64,000 bases of DNA, taken from positions 710,596 through 774,595 of the forward strand of contig NZ_NPJZ01000002.1 of the NCBI RefSeq assembly GCF_002245895.1, written 5' to 3'. Shown piece after piece: positions 16,348 through 24,741 of the stretch; the stretch's first letter is position 1; each line of letters starts with the position of its first letter. A program made the translations under genes and the position numbers. Under the pieces are notes generated by a model. That model worked only from the letters and a program-made list of their open reading frames with translations, did not search any database and was not told the DNA's origin. This stretch comes from Rhodococcus sp. OK302. GTDB taxonomy: Bacteria; Actinomycetota; Actinomycetes; Mycobacteriales; Mycobacteriaceae.

Positions 16348-19057
16348 GCACTCGGTACAGCGAAAAAAGCCCAGAAAAACCGTATTACGACGACATTCCG
16401 GCCTGGCCACGGCACTTGTAGCGTTAGCAGCCCTCGGGTTGATCGTCCGTGAATCCTCATGGCAATACGTCCTGATACTCGGCATGGCGTGGGGCACTGT
16501 GGCTGTCGGAATGAACCTCTGGCAGGGGTACCTCGGCGAAATTTCGTTCGGCCATGGGGCTCTAGTTGCAATCGCTGCGTATACCTGGACGGTGGCGAGG
16601 ACTGCTGGTCTGTCTCCGATACTTGCGCTTACCATTTGCTTATGTGTCACCTTGATTGCATGCGGAATTATCGGACTTGCGGTGGTCCAACTTTCGCACT
16701 TTGGTTCAGCAGTTGTCACATTTTTTCTTGCATTTGTTGTGTCAGCTGGCCTGCAGTCAAGTGCGTTGGTCAATCTCACCGGTAGTCAGTCTGGGCTGCT
16801 TGTACCTGAGCTACATGTTCTTGGTGCTGACCTAGGTAATGGCGTTGGCTTATATTTCCTTGCGTTCGGCTTTTTAGCAGTCGTACTATTTGCCTCATCA
16901 AATTTCGGCAGCGGAAGGCGTGGCCACGAGCTTCGACTAGTGCGGTCGAGCGAACAGGTCGCGTCCCTACTCGGGGTCAGGGTCAAGCAAGTTAAGTGGA
17001 CCGCCTTTGTCTTTACAGGTCTGGGTTCGGCGTTGGCCGGTATTGTGCTTTCCCAGGCCCTTACGGTCATCACACCAGATTCATTCGCTGCGGCGGTGTC
17101 TATCACCCTGGTAGCGATGGTTGTCGTGGGAGGACAAGGAACATTATTGGGTCCATTGGTCGGCGGCCTCTTTTTTGCGGCATTGCCCTCCGTCTTTCAG
17201 AGCGCTCCTGAGAACCAGGCTTTATACGCGAGTATCACTTTTCTTGTCTTTGTTGTGCTGGCACCGGCGGGAATCCTGGGAGCCATTTCCGGGTGGTGCG
17301 GTGCGACTGCGAAGCTGCTACCAAGTTGGTCGGGGACTTTGATTGGCAGGGCCGGCGAGCCCGAAAGCGCTGAAGCGTGCGAGACAGCACCTGACGCTTT
17401 CGATGTTCCGGAGGTGGACTCTGGCCGGAAGTTTGCCGATGGATGCGACACCATAGCGACTACAGTAGCCGCAATCGAGGTTGCCGGCGTGGGTGTCGCT
17501 TTCGATGGATTACATGCACTTAGTGGAGTCGATATCACCATTGCCCACGGACAGATCCATGCGCTGATTGGTCCAAACGGTGCCGGTAAGACGACGTTGA
17601 TCAACACCATCACTGGTCTACTCCGACCGACGAGTGGAGAGATAAGAATCAATGGTCTTACAACCACCAAGATGTCGCCACCGGAGATCCGTGCTGCTGG
17701 AGTTGGGCGGACCTTTCAGAATCCGTCGCTCGTCGACGATTTGTCCGCAGTTGAGAACGTCGCGCTAGGGCTCTTGAGCCAACAACGACGCTGGTTGCTC
17801 GTGGATCTGCTGCGCCCTACTCTCGGGCGGAAAGCAGACGCTGATGCTCGAACAAGGTGCGAGGAAGCTCTGCGCCTGGTCGGCGTTTCAGAGTCCACGT
17901 GGAACAAGAGAGCCGATGAAATTTCGCTAGCTGACCGGAAACTGGTCGACCTGGCGAGGTCATTTGTGTCAGAGCCGACGGTTTTGCTCCTCGACGAGCC
18001 AACGGCCGGACTGGGAGAAGACGAGATCCACGTTGTTGAGAACGCGATACGCAAACTTCGTGCCAACGGACGCGTGACGGTGTTACTTGTCGCTCACCAT
18101 GTTGCCTTTGTTCGGCGGGTAGCCGATATTGTCACCGTACTGGACGGAGGGGAGGTATTGGCCTCAGGTCAACCAGAGCAGGTCACGCGCGACGAGCGGG
18201 TACTTGAAGCTTTCGTCGGCAAGCCTGTCGAACTGCTGAGTCGGGAGCGCGAATGTGGTTCCAGGGCAGGGGAACTAGATCTATGCTCAGCGGTTGAATC
18301 AGCTGACGGCGCTCTGTCATCCTCGGAGATGCAGCCGGAAACATCTCGCGCGGATCTGTCGACACAGGGGATGGCGGTTACCGACTTGACCGTAGGATAC
18401 GGACCTGCGCGCGTCCTCGACAAGGTCTCCCTGCATGTATCTCGAGGGGAACTCGTGGGGCTTACAGGCCGAAACGGCGCGGGGAAGACGACATTACTAC
18501 GAGCGCTGTCCGGAATAATTAGTCGCGGTGAGGGTCTTGTCGACATGGACTCGGTGACCGTTCCTTCGTCGCCGGTGGGCGCTGCCAGGTCTGGATTGAT
18601 CCATGTGCCCGAGGGTAGGGGCGTCGTCGGATCACTGTCTGTGCAAGAGAACCTACAAGTCGGCGCCTTGGCGGTCGGACACAGACTGACCAACGAAGAC
18701 CTAGATCAAATTTTAAGCCGGTTTCCGGCGCTCAGGCCACTATTGCAACGCCCTGCCGGGTTGTTAAGTGGCGGTCAACAACAGATGCTAGCGATAGCCC
18801 GAGGACTTGCCGCCAAACCTTCCATCTTGATGGTAGACGAACTCAGCCTGGGGTTATCCCCCAAGGCCACCAGCGAAGCTCTGCAAGTGTTGCTGAGGCT
18901 AACCCGTGAAAGCGGCGAGGGTGTGCTTGTGGTTGATCAAAACATTCAGACGCTCTCAAGTGTCTGTGATCGGATGTACGTATTAAGGGATGGGTCTCTC
19001 TTCGAACTTGAGGGAGACAGCGGATCGATTCATGAATTGCAAGAAGTCTATTTCTGA
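16340..19057 (+). CDS. Triple-fusion ABC transporter protein: LivM permease, LivG and LivF ATPases
   Basis: A single 905-residue frame joins three subunits normally made separately. Residues 1 to about 300 are a LivM permease (GYLGEISFGHGALVAIAAY). About 375-635 are a LivG ATPase with Walker A GPNGAGKTT at about 411 and Walker B VLLLDEPTAGL. About 685-905 are a LivF ATPase with Walker A GRNGAGKTT at about 710 and an intact LSGGQQQ signature near 808. The LivG signature is degenerate, ISLADRK near 528 in place of LSxGQ, so one of the two ATP sites may be weak. GTG 16340, with GGAGAG six bases upstream, is preferred over TTG 16319. Confidence 0.93.
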   Translation: MFEHSVQRKKPRKTVLRRHSGLATALVALAALGLIVRESSWQYVLILGMAWGTVAVGMNLWQGYLGEISFGHGALVAIAAYTWTVARTAGLSPILALTICLCVTLIACGIIGLAVVQLSHFGSAVVTFFLAFVVSAGLQSSALVNLTGSQSGLLVPELHVLGADLGNGVGLYFLAFGFLAVVLFASSNFGSGRRGHELRLVRSSEQVASLLGVRVKQVKWTAFVFTGLGSALAGIVLSQALTVITPDSFAAAVSITLVAMVVVGGQGTLLGPLVGGLFFAALPSVFQSAPENQALYASITFLVFVVLAPAGILGAISGWCGATAKLLPSWSGTLIGRAGEPESAEACETAPDAFDVPEVDSGRKFADGCDTIATTVAAIEVAGVGVAFDGLHALSGVDITIAHGQIHALIGPNGAGKTTLINTITGLLRPTSGEIRINGLTTTKMSPPEIRAAGVGRTFQNPSLVDDLSAVENVALGLLSQQRRWLLVDLLRPTLGRKADADARTRCEEALRLVGVSESTWNKRADEISLADRKLVDLARSFVSEPTVLLLDEPTAGLGEDEIHVVENAIRKLRANGRVTVLLVAHHVAFVRRVADIVTVLDGGEVLASGQPEQVTRDERVLEAFVGKPVELLSRERECGSRAGELDLCSAVESADGALSSSEMQPETSRADLSTQGMAVTDLTVGYGPARVLDKVSLHVSRGELVGLTGRNGAGKTTLLRALSGIISRGEGLVDMDSVTVPSSPVGAARSGLIHVPEGRGVVGSLSVQENLQVGALAVGHRLTNEDLDQILSRFPALRPLLQRPAGLLSGGQQQMLAIARGLAAKPSILMVDELSLGLSPKATSEALQVLLRLTRESGEGVLVVDQNIQTLSSVCDRMYVLRDGSLFELEGDSGSIHELQEVYF

Positions 19058-19108
19058 CGAGACGAACCACTCCCTGAATCGCATGTAAGCGAGCATTCGG
19101 AAACTGGG

Positions 19109-19416
19109 TCATGTCCGTGCACGACGCCGGGTCATGAGGCCGATCATGGCGATGTGGATGACGGCCTCGTGGTGGTCGGGTCGTGTCTCGTAAGCGCGGA
19201 CGCAACGGCGGTACTTGTTGATCCAAGCAAACGTGCGCTCGACTACCCAAACCCGGGGCCGCACGTGAAATCCGCTTGCACCGGGGCTCCGTCTGATGAT
19301 CTCAACCTGCAGGGCGAGCACGCTTTTCGCCCAGCCGAGCAGTCGACCCGGGTAGCCGCCGTCGCCCCAGATGAGCCGGATAGTGGAGAAGTTGCCCTTC
19401 AGTCCGGCCAGTTGCC
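19109..19416 (-). pseudogene. IS5-family transposase, 3' fragment
   Basis: Reading leftward from 19416, about 100 codons give QLAGLKGNFSTIRLIWGDGG with a catalytic aspartate, then RPRVWVVERTFAWINKYRRC with the catalytic glutamate, ending near MTRRRART. This is the C-terminal third of an IS5-family DDE transposase. The 5' part is missing because the IS6-family element begins at 19417. A possible element end lies near 19089-19105, left of the stop. Confidence 0.75.
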
Positions 19417-20260
19417 GGCATTGTCACGTTAACTGAGAGGTTCTGCAGGGCATAGGATTCGGGTGTGGCATTGTCCGATTCGGATGTTGCTGTGAGTGGT
19501 TCAGGCGGCGACCGCGGTGTCGGTGATCTCACGCCAGATGGTGAACCGGTCGGCCATCACCTGCCGGTACTCACCCGCCGACAATCGGTGTCGGTGTGGC
19601 CGGAAGTGTGGTGAGATCGACGAGAACGCCGACAGAAATTGCTGCGCGTGCCGCATCGATTTGAAGCGTTTCATCGCCCGCTCGCGCTGCCGGGTCGGCT
19701 GATGCGGGTTCTCGGCTCGATTGTTCAGGTACTTGGATCGTCGATGCTCGACGGAGCCGAGCAGGTCGCGATGCGCGACGGTGTAGCTGGCCAGCTTGTC
19801 GGTGACCAGCACCCGCGGCACGTATCGCAGGCCCTTGAGCAGCTTACGGAAGAATCGCTTGGCAGCCTTGGCATTGCGGCGGGACTGCACCAGCACGTCG
19901 AGCACGTTGCCGTGCTGGTCGACCGCCCGCCACAAGTAGCGTTGTTCGCCGTCGATCCTCATAAAGATCTCGTCGAGGTGCCACTTATTGCCCGGTCGTG
20001 CCCGGCGGTGCCGCAGCTGGCTCGCCCAGTCCTGCCCGAACTTCGCGCACCAGCGCCGGATCGTCTCGTAGGACACCACGACACCGCGTTCGAGCATCAT
20101 CTCCACCACATCGCGGAAGCTGAGGCTGAAGCGGAAGTACAACCACACGCAGCGCTGGATGATGTCGACCGGGAAGCGGTGACGCTTGTACGACGGCGCT
20201 GCGGTGTTCACCAAGCCGATCCTGCCAGCCGGACCCAAGTACCGTTAACTTGACAATGCC
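19417..20260 (-). mobile_element. IS6-family insertion sequence (about 844 bp)
   Basis: The left end reads GGCATTGTCACGTTAAC at 19417 and the right end is the reverse complement of GGCATTGTCAAGTTAACGG ending at 20260. Together with the transposase between them this defines an apparently complete IS6-family element. The adjoining bases CAGTTGCC and ATTTGGGC differ, so no 8-bp target duplication is seen; deletion next to the element or recombination between copies would explain this. Confidence 0.85.
19501..20238 (-). CDS. IS6-family transposase
   Basis: A 245-residue DDE transposase. HRFPVDIIQRCVWLYFRFSL and SYETIRRWCAKFG form the N-terminal DNA-binding region. NKWHLDEIFMRIDG carries the first catalytic aspartate, RVLVTDKLASY the second, and SKYLNNRAENPHQPTRQRER the glutamate and following basic residues. 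Length and residue spacing fit active IS6 enzymes, and both element ends are present. The start codon appears to be TTG at 20238. It is probably functional. Confidence 0.92.
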   Translation of the reverse strand: MGPAGRIGLVNTAAPSYKRHRFPVDIIQRCVWLYFRFSLSFRDVVEMMLERGVVVSYETIRRWCAKFGQDWASQLRHRRARPGNKWHLDEIFMRIDGEQRYLWRAVDQHGNVLDVLVQSRRNAKAAKRFFRKLLKGLRYVPRVLVTDKLASYTVAHRDLLGSVEHRRSKYLNNRAENPHQPTRQRERAMKRFKSMRHAQQFLSAFSSISPHFRPHRHRLSAGEYRQVMADRFTIWREITDTAVAA

Positions 20261-20261
20261 A

Positions 20262-20510
20262 TTTGGGCACCGAGAGCCTGTGTCGGAGCGGCTGGAAATG
20301 CGGTGAAATTCCTGAGAAGGCGGACAGGAAGCGCTGCACGTGCCAGCTTGAGATGAACCGTTTCATCGCCCGCCAGGAGATACTGCAGGGGATGCATGCT
20401 CAGGTCGGTGCCCTTGGGAAAGTAGTTCCCGAGATCTCGGTAGAAGGCGTCGTGGGTGAACGTGTGCCAGACGACGAAGATCGAATGCAGCACAGTGCGA
20501 CGAGTGCACG
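20262..20510 (-). pseudogene. Fused remnants of IS6- and IS110-type transposases
   Basis: Next to the intact IS6 element, the minus strand from about 20368 to 20262 encodes AMKRFISSWHVQRFLSAFSG followed by ISPHFQPLRHRLS, the C-terminus of a second, divergent IS6 transposase. Above it, 20510-20380 encodes VLHSIFVVWHTFTHDAFYRD then LGNYF, resembling the C-terminus of IS110/IS1111-type transposases. Both are short and lack catalytic parts. The IS6 assignment is firm, the IS110 one tentative. Confidence 0.6.
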
Positions 20511-20546
20511 TTGCGTCCACACCGCGCCATCACCCGTCGGTAGCGT

Positions 20547-20566
20547 AAGCACAGATCTCTGTGCTT
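20547..20566. terminator. Near-perfect palindrome after the amidohydrolase operon
   Basis: AAGCACAGA and TCTGTGCTT flank a 2-bp centre, giving 9-bp arms. It lies about 35 bp beyond the stop of the minus-strand amidohydrolase gene. It could end that transcript or be a protein site. No T run follows in the minus direction. Confidence 0.4.
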
Positions 20567-20599
20567 CGCCGAAACGGTTCGGTGGGTTAGAGCGCCACG

Positions 20600-21961
20600 T
20601 CAGTGGATTCGTCTGCCATTGATGACGGTGGCAACTGGCTCGTAGTCGTGGGAAACAACAACGAGATCGGCGGGCGCGCCGATCCGTACGCGGCGGGGTG
20701 GGCCACCCGGATCACCCTGACTGCTGAGGTAGGCCGAGAGGGCCTGGGTGTAGTCGATCGCCTCGGTCCCGCCGAGGATGACGCCTCCCGGCGTCCTGCG
20801 GTCCTGCGCTGCTGCGATTACTGCCCACGGACTTAGTGGCCCGTACGGGGCATCACTGGAAAAGGCAACGGGCACAGACGAATCGATTAGAGTCCGGCAG
20901 CGGTAAAGGTCGCCGATATCGATCGGGTCGACGTGTTCGAGATAGTCGTCGCCGCGATCGGCGATGAACCCGGGTTGAGTGACCACGGTCAGCCCGAGCC
21001 GACCGATTTCCTCGACGGACTCAGCCGGAATCAGTGCTCCGTGCTCGATCCGGTCGCCGGGAATTGAGCCGACCTCGCCCAGGACTGCCAGCAGGATCAG
21101 CAGTGCTTCGCGGCTGACGCAATGCGCTGCGATGGGCCGACCGAGGGCGTGGTGAGCACTGATTATTCGAGCCAGTTCTTCGAGATCTGGAAGCCCGGAA
21201 TCTGCAAGCACGATCTTGTACGGGCCGACGGTCAGACGATCCGAGAACTGCCGGCTGCCCAAGGGCGCGCCCAATAGGTGCACCCGTTGTGGGAGTTCGC
21301 CTGTGGACATCGCCGCGGAGATCGAGGCGATACCATCGTCATCGAGGTCAGGGGTTGCATCGGTGACGGCCGTGATTCCGAGCTCGGCGAGTTCGGACCC
21401 GACGGTACTCAACGACGGGGGAGCGTTCCCGGGGATGCGATCACGGAGCCAGGCGTCGGCTCGCCACACTCGTCCGGTTGGATGTCCGTTCGAATCTCGT
21501 TCGATGCCAGGGTGATCGGCCCGTTGTATTCCCGTTGCTTCGATTCCGGCTGTATTGAGAATCCACAGAGCGCCGCTCCGATGTTGAATACGGACGGGGC
21601 GTGCAACGTGGAGGCGGTCGAGTTGATCCCGGTCGAGGTCTCCGGCAACTGACTCGAAGTAGCCGACGCCCCGTACCCAGCCGTGGGTGCCCGGTGAACT
21701 ATGCAGTGCTGCAGCGAGTTCTGCTGAAGTCCGGACATGCGGCGGACCACATTCGACGGAAGCACGGCGTGCAGCCAGGGCGTGGAGATGGATGTGGTGA
21801 TCGCACAATCCCGGAATGACATCGTTTCCCGCGGCGTCGACAACCTCTTCGTTGCCGCGGCTGAGGTGGTGTCCGATCTCGGTGATCAGTCCATTCTCGA
21901 TTCGAATATCCAGTCCGGGAACAGATTCGATCACGCAGTTGGTGATCAACAGCTCGCTCAC
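20600..21961 (-). CDS. Amidohydrolase-3 family hydrolase
   Basis: A 453-residue metal-dependent hydrolase. An N-terminal beta-sandwich strand leads to VIPGLCDHHIHLHALAARR, where the histidines bind metal. Later AHCVSREALL, DRIEHGALIP and AFSSDAPYGPLSPW supply further histidines and the catalytic aspartate. The protein ends with the second sandwich part, APADLVVV and VINGRRIH. Relatives hydrolyse amides, lactams or ring esters. Its start overlaps the upstream CoA-transferase stop by four bases (21958-21961), so the two are translationally coupled. Substrate not readable. Confidence 0.88.
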   Translation of the reverse strand: MSELLITNCVIESVPGLDIRIENGLITEIGHHLSRGNEEVVDAAGNDVIPGLCDHHIHLHALAARRASVECGPPHVRTSAELAAALHSSPGTHGWVRGVGYFESVAGDLDRDQLDRLHVARPVRIQHRSGALWILNTAGIEATGIQRADHPGIERDSNGHPTGRVWRADAWLRDRIPGNAPPSLSTVGSELAELGITAVTDATPDLDDDGIASISAAMSTGELPQRVHLLGAPLGSRQFSDRLTVGPYKIVLADSGLPDLEELARIISAHHALGRPIAAHCVSREALLILLAVLGEVGSIPGDRIEHGALIPAESVEEIGRLGLTVVTQPGFIADRGDDYLEHVDPIDIGDLYRCRTLIDSSVPVAFSSDAPYGPLSPWAVIAAAQDRRTPGGVILGGTEAIDYTQALSAYLSSQGDPGGPPRRVRIGAPADLVVVSHDYEPVATVINGRRIH

Positions 21962-23145
21962 GGGAGATCGATTCCGAGGCTGCGAAGCACTGACTGGGTG
22001 TCGGCTCCGGAAGACGGCGCGACGCCGACACCTGCGCCCTTGCGCGGCAGAGCCATGAACCTGGCGTCGTATTCCGGCATCTTGGTCTGCGGGTGAGGAG
22101 GCAGTGTGGACGATACGAGGTCCGTCATCGAAATATCCCAGAGATGCCCCGCACCGGAAGGTGTTTCGGACATCGCGAGGGCCGCAGCAAGAAGTCCGGT
22201 CAACGGATCGGCAATGGCGTCGCCGACAAAAACCGGAGATCCAGTGGCGTCGTGTGCGATCAGGCCACTTGACGCCGCTATGTCGTCGCCGAAACCGATT
22301 CGCTGCGAGTTGCGTCCGGCTGCGGTGATGGAAATCCAGGTAGTCCCGGACGAGACCGCTGCGTCGGCGTCGAGACCGAAGCCGATTAGTGCGCGCGGCC
22401 TTGATGCTTCGATCACGATGTCTGCCTGCCCCACTAAACGAGCCAACGCTGACCGCCCGGCCGTGGTGTCAGGATCGAGTACGACGGACTCGTGTCCGGA
22501 ATGTAGCAGCGAATAGAACTCCGGATTTCCGAACCTCGCTCCGTCAGCCCTGGTGGTTGTCTCGACTTTCACCACTCGTGCCCCGGCAGCCCCGAGGAGA
22601 TGTGAGCAGAGTGGACCGGCCCAGAGTGCGCTGAAATCGACGACGAGCATTCCGTCAACGCAGCGGCGGGTTGTCGGAGTAGGAACGGGAGTGGCACTGC
22701 GTCGGACGGGTGCAGCAGCAAGACCGAGCAGCATGGCTCGCTCGGCTAGTTCGGAACCACGGTGAGCGGACAACCAGGCGGCGACGGAGGGCCACGGATC
22801 GTCGGCGATGTCCTGCGATATCAGTGCGCCCAACAGGTGTGGATCGTTCTCGCGGGCACAGGACACGGCGGCCCAACCGTCAGAGGTGGGGAGCAGACGA
22901 GTTTTCCCTCCGACCGCGATGTTGCCGTTCCGGGTCATTCCCGTGAATGCTGCGCGCTCGGAAAGGAAACGGGCGCCGTCGCCGCCGGCGCCGATGAAGG
23001 AACCCAGGCTGTTGGCGATTGTTGCTGCATTTCCCGGGGGAATCAGGGGAGGACCATCCGCTGTTCCGGTGAGGGGCACAATGCCACTGCTCAACCAATC
23101 CTGGATCCGCTCGGTCTCGTCAACGGCGTCCGGCCAGGCAAACAT
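21958..23145 (-). CDS. Class III (CaiB/BaiF) CoA-transferase with permuted-looking domain order
   Basis: A 395-residue family III CoA-transferase. The usual N-terminal Rossmann segment, MLVVDFSALWAGPLCSHLLG then ARVVKVE, appears only at about residue 165. The expected catalytic aspartate follows in VGDAIADPLTG. The first 160 residues (SGIVPLTGTADGPPLIPPG, LLPTSDGWAAVSCARENDP) resemble the small-domain part that normally comes later. The order therefore looks circularly permuted or rearranged. A palindrome overlaps its start codon. Coupled to the downstream amidohydrolase, it probably moves CoA between acids in the same pathway. Confidence 0.82.
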   Translation of the reverse strand: MFAWPDAVDETERIQDWLSSGIVPLTGTADGPPLIPPGNAATIANSLGSFIGAGGDGARFLSERAAFTGMTRNGNIAVGGKTRLLPTSDGWAAVSCARENDPHLLGALISQDIADDPWPSVAAWLSAHRGSELAERAMLLGLAAAPVRRSATPVPTPTTRRCVDGMLVVDFSALWAGPLCSHLLGAAGARVVKVETTTRADGARFGNPEFYSLLHSGHESVVLDPDTTAGRSALARLVGQADIVIEASRPRALIGFGLDADAAVSSGTTWISITAAGRNSQRIGFGDDIAASSGLIAHDATGSPVFVGDAIADPLTGLLAAALAMSETPSGAGHLWDISMTDLVSSTLPPHPQTKMPEYDARFMALPRKGAGVGVAPSSGADTQSVLRSLGIDLP

Positions 23146-23179
23146 CGTTCGATGTTACACTCCGAAAATCATTATCGGA
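23141..23179. promoter_or_regulatory. Palindromic sites in the 23145/23236 divergent promoter
   Basis: AACATCGTTCGATGTT at 23141-23156 has 7-bp arms around TT and overlaps the start codon of the minus-strand CoA-transferase. Nearby, TCCGA (23161-23165) and TCGGA (23175-23179) form a second inverted pair. Both lie between divergent genes and are candidate repressor sites. No cognate regulator is evident. Confidence 0.45.
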
Positions 23180-23235
23180 AAGGCAATCCCGCACGTGGAG
23201 ATGCTATTCGGTGCCCGCCAGTTTGAAGGACGAAG

Positions 23236-24297
23236 ATGATCGATAAGGTTCGCTTGCTGTCTCCGACGGACGTTGTCGACGGGGCACTCGATCATCCAAT
23301 TCTGGCCGAGGGCGGTGCTCTCGACGATGCAGCGATAGCTGTCGACCTCGATCAGTCGATGTCCGAGGACGTCGCTAAGGCTGCCGCTGCCAAGGTTCTC
23401 GAGTGCGACCGCGTTGTTGTCGGTCGTTCCACCAAGGCACCTGACGCAGCAACCAGAACACTTGCACAGGCACTCGACACTACCGTCAGTTCGTACCAGG
23501 ATTCGAGTATTCGGGTGTTCGTGAACGTCGAAGATGTCGATGCCGAATTGGCAGTTTTCTTCGAACGCTTCCATGAGAACCCGTATGCATCCGTGGTTGC
23601 TTCGCAGGTTCTGCGATTGGGTGAGGATCTATCCATTCCGGCTGCCCTGGATGTGGAATCGTTGGCCTACTCGACACTCCTGGGTACCCCGGACTTTCGT
23701 CGGTGGCTCGAGGGCCGCGGACCGAGGCCACTGCCGCCTCCGGCACCGCAGGAACCGGTACTGATCGATCGCCGTGATGCGTTGCTGCACATCACCCTCA
23801 ACCGCCCGGAACGGCGCAACGCCTACGGTGCGCAGGTGCGCGACGGCCTGGTGGCCGCACTACAACTTGCACTGATGGACTCCAGTATTGAGAAGGTCCT
23901 GCTCGACGGAGCCGGACCATCCTTCTCTGCGGGCGGCGATCTGGATGAGTTCGGGACCACTCCGGATCTTGCTATCGCACACCTGATTCGGACCCGAGCC
24001 GGGGCGGCGCGTTTGATGGCCCGACTGGCTGATCGAATCGAAGTGCACGTCCATGGCAGTTGCGTCGGTGCGGGGATCGAAGTGCCGGCATTTGCCCAGT
24101 CAATCAGCGCGCACCCCGGAACGGTGTTCCGGCTCCCGGAGATCGGAATGGGTTTGATCCCGGGAGCCGGTGGCACAGTGTCGATTCCGCGTCGGATTGG
24201 GCGCTGGCGTGCCTATCATCTGTTTGTTTCCGGTGCTGCGATCACTGCACCTCGTGCGTTCGAGTGGGGACTGATCGATCGGATCGAGGTCGAGTAG
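23236..24297 (+). CDS. Enoyl-CoA hydratase/isomerase with N-terminal extension
   Basis: A 353-residue protein whose crotonase domain begins only at about residue 172 (LLHITLNRPERRNAYGAQ). Both hydratase glutamates are present, in VGAGIEV and in RLPEIGMGLIPGAGGT. The first 165 residues are not a crotonase and are not recognised; they contain an acidic helix-rich segment and end in a proline-rich linker (PLPPPAPQEP). Divergent transcription from the CoA-transferase/amidohydrolase pair and 90 bp of shared promoter suggest joint control. It would hydrate an enoyl-CoA. GAAGGACGAAG precedes the ATG. Confidence 0.85.
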   Translation: MIDKVRLLSPTDVVDGALDHPILAEGGALDDAAIAVDLDQSMSEDVAKAAAAKVLECDRVVVGRSTKAPDAATRTLAQALDTTVSSYQDSSIRVFVNVEDVDAELAVFFERFHENPYASVVASQVLRLGEDLSIPAALDVESLAYSTLLGTPDFRRWLEGRGPRPLPPPAPQEPVLIDRRDALLHITLNRPERRNAYGAQVRDGLVAALQLALMDSSIEKVLLDGAGPSFSAGGDLDEFGTTPDLAIAHLIRTRAGAARLMARLADRIEVHVHGSCVGAGIEVPAFAQSISAHPGTVFRLPEIGMGLIPGAGGTVSIPRRIGRWRAYHLFVSGAAITAPRAFEWGLIDRIEVE

Positions 24298-24741
24298 TTC
24301 ACTACCGATGCAGGTTCTCGAACACTGCAGCAATAGCAAAGTCGGTGTCCATATCGGAGTGCATGTTGACACCACACTCCCACCAACCACTGACAGGCCT
24401 GCGCAGTGCTACCTCCTGGTGTGCGGCGTAGGTCCCAACCGGGGACAACCCATGATTTGCCGCGTCTGTGGCGTACACGAGAAGCATCAAGTACGAGAAC
24501 TAGTCAGTGTGTGCGCCTTTCGGTGCAGAGGGAGTCACACCGGTTCGGAATCGTGAAGAAACCGCGGTGTTCGTGGCCACTCGTGCCTGGATCTAGAGAC
24601 CACCGACTCGCGTATCGGGACCAAAGCCCGCAGGATGAGGTGCGCTGTCGCATCAATGCCTAGAACGCAGAAGCTCTCGCTGTCAGCAGATCGACAGTCT
24701 GCCAAACTAGTTGTCGCTTTCGTAACTAGCTGTCTTGCAAT
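24298..24741. other. Convergent gap, no gene recognised
   Basis: Between two convergent genes. A 62-codon minus frame (24490-24302) ending DFAIAAVFENLHR could be the tail of a lost TetR-like regulator, but evidence is thin. Near 24709-24737 the sequence repeats ACTAGTTGTC as ACTAGCTGTC. No clear terminator with a T run was seen. Confidence 0.3.

Noticed and set aside
19409..20268. Target-site duplication for the IS6-family element
   Set aside because: The adjoining 8-mers CAGTTGCC and ATTTGGGC are different, so none can be claimed.
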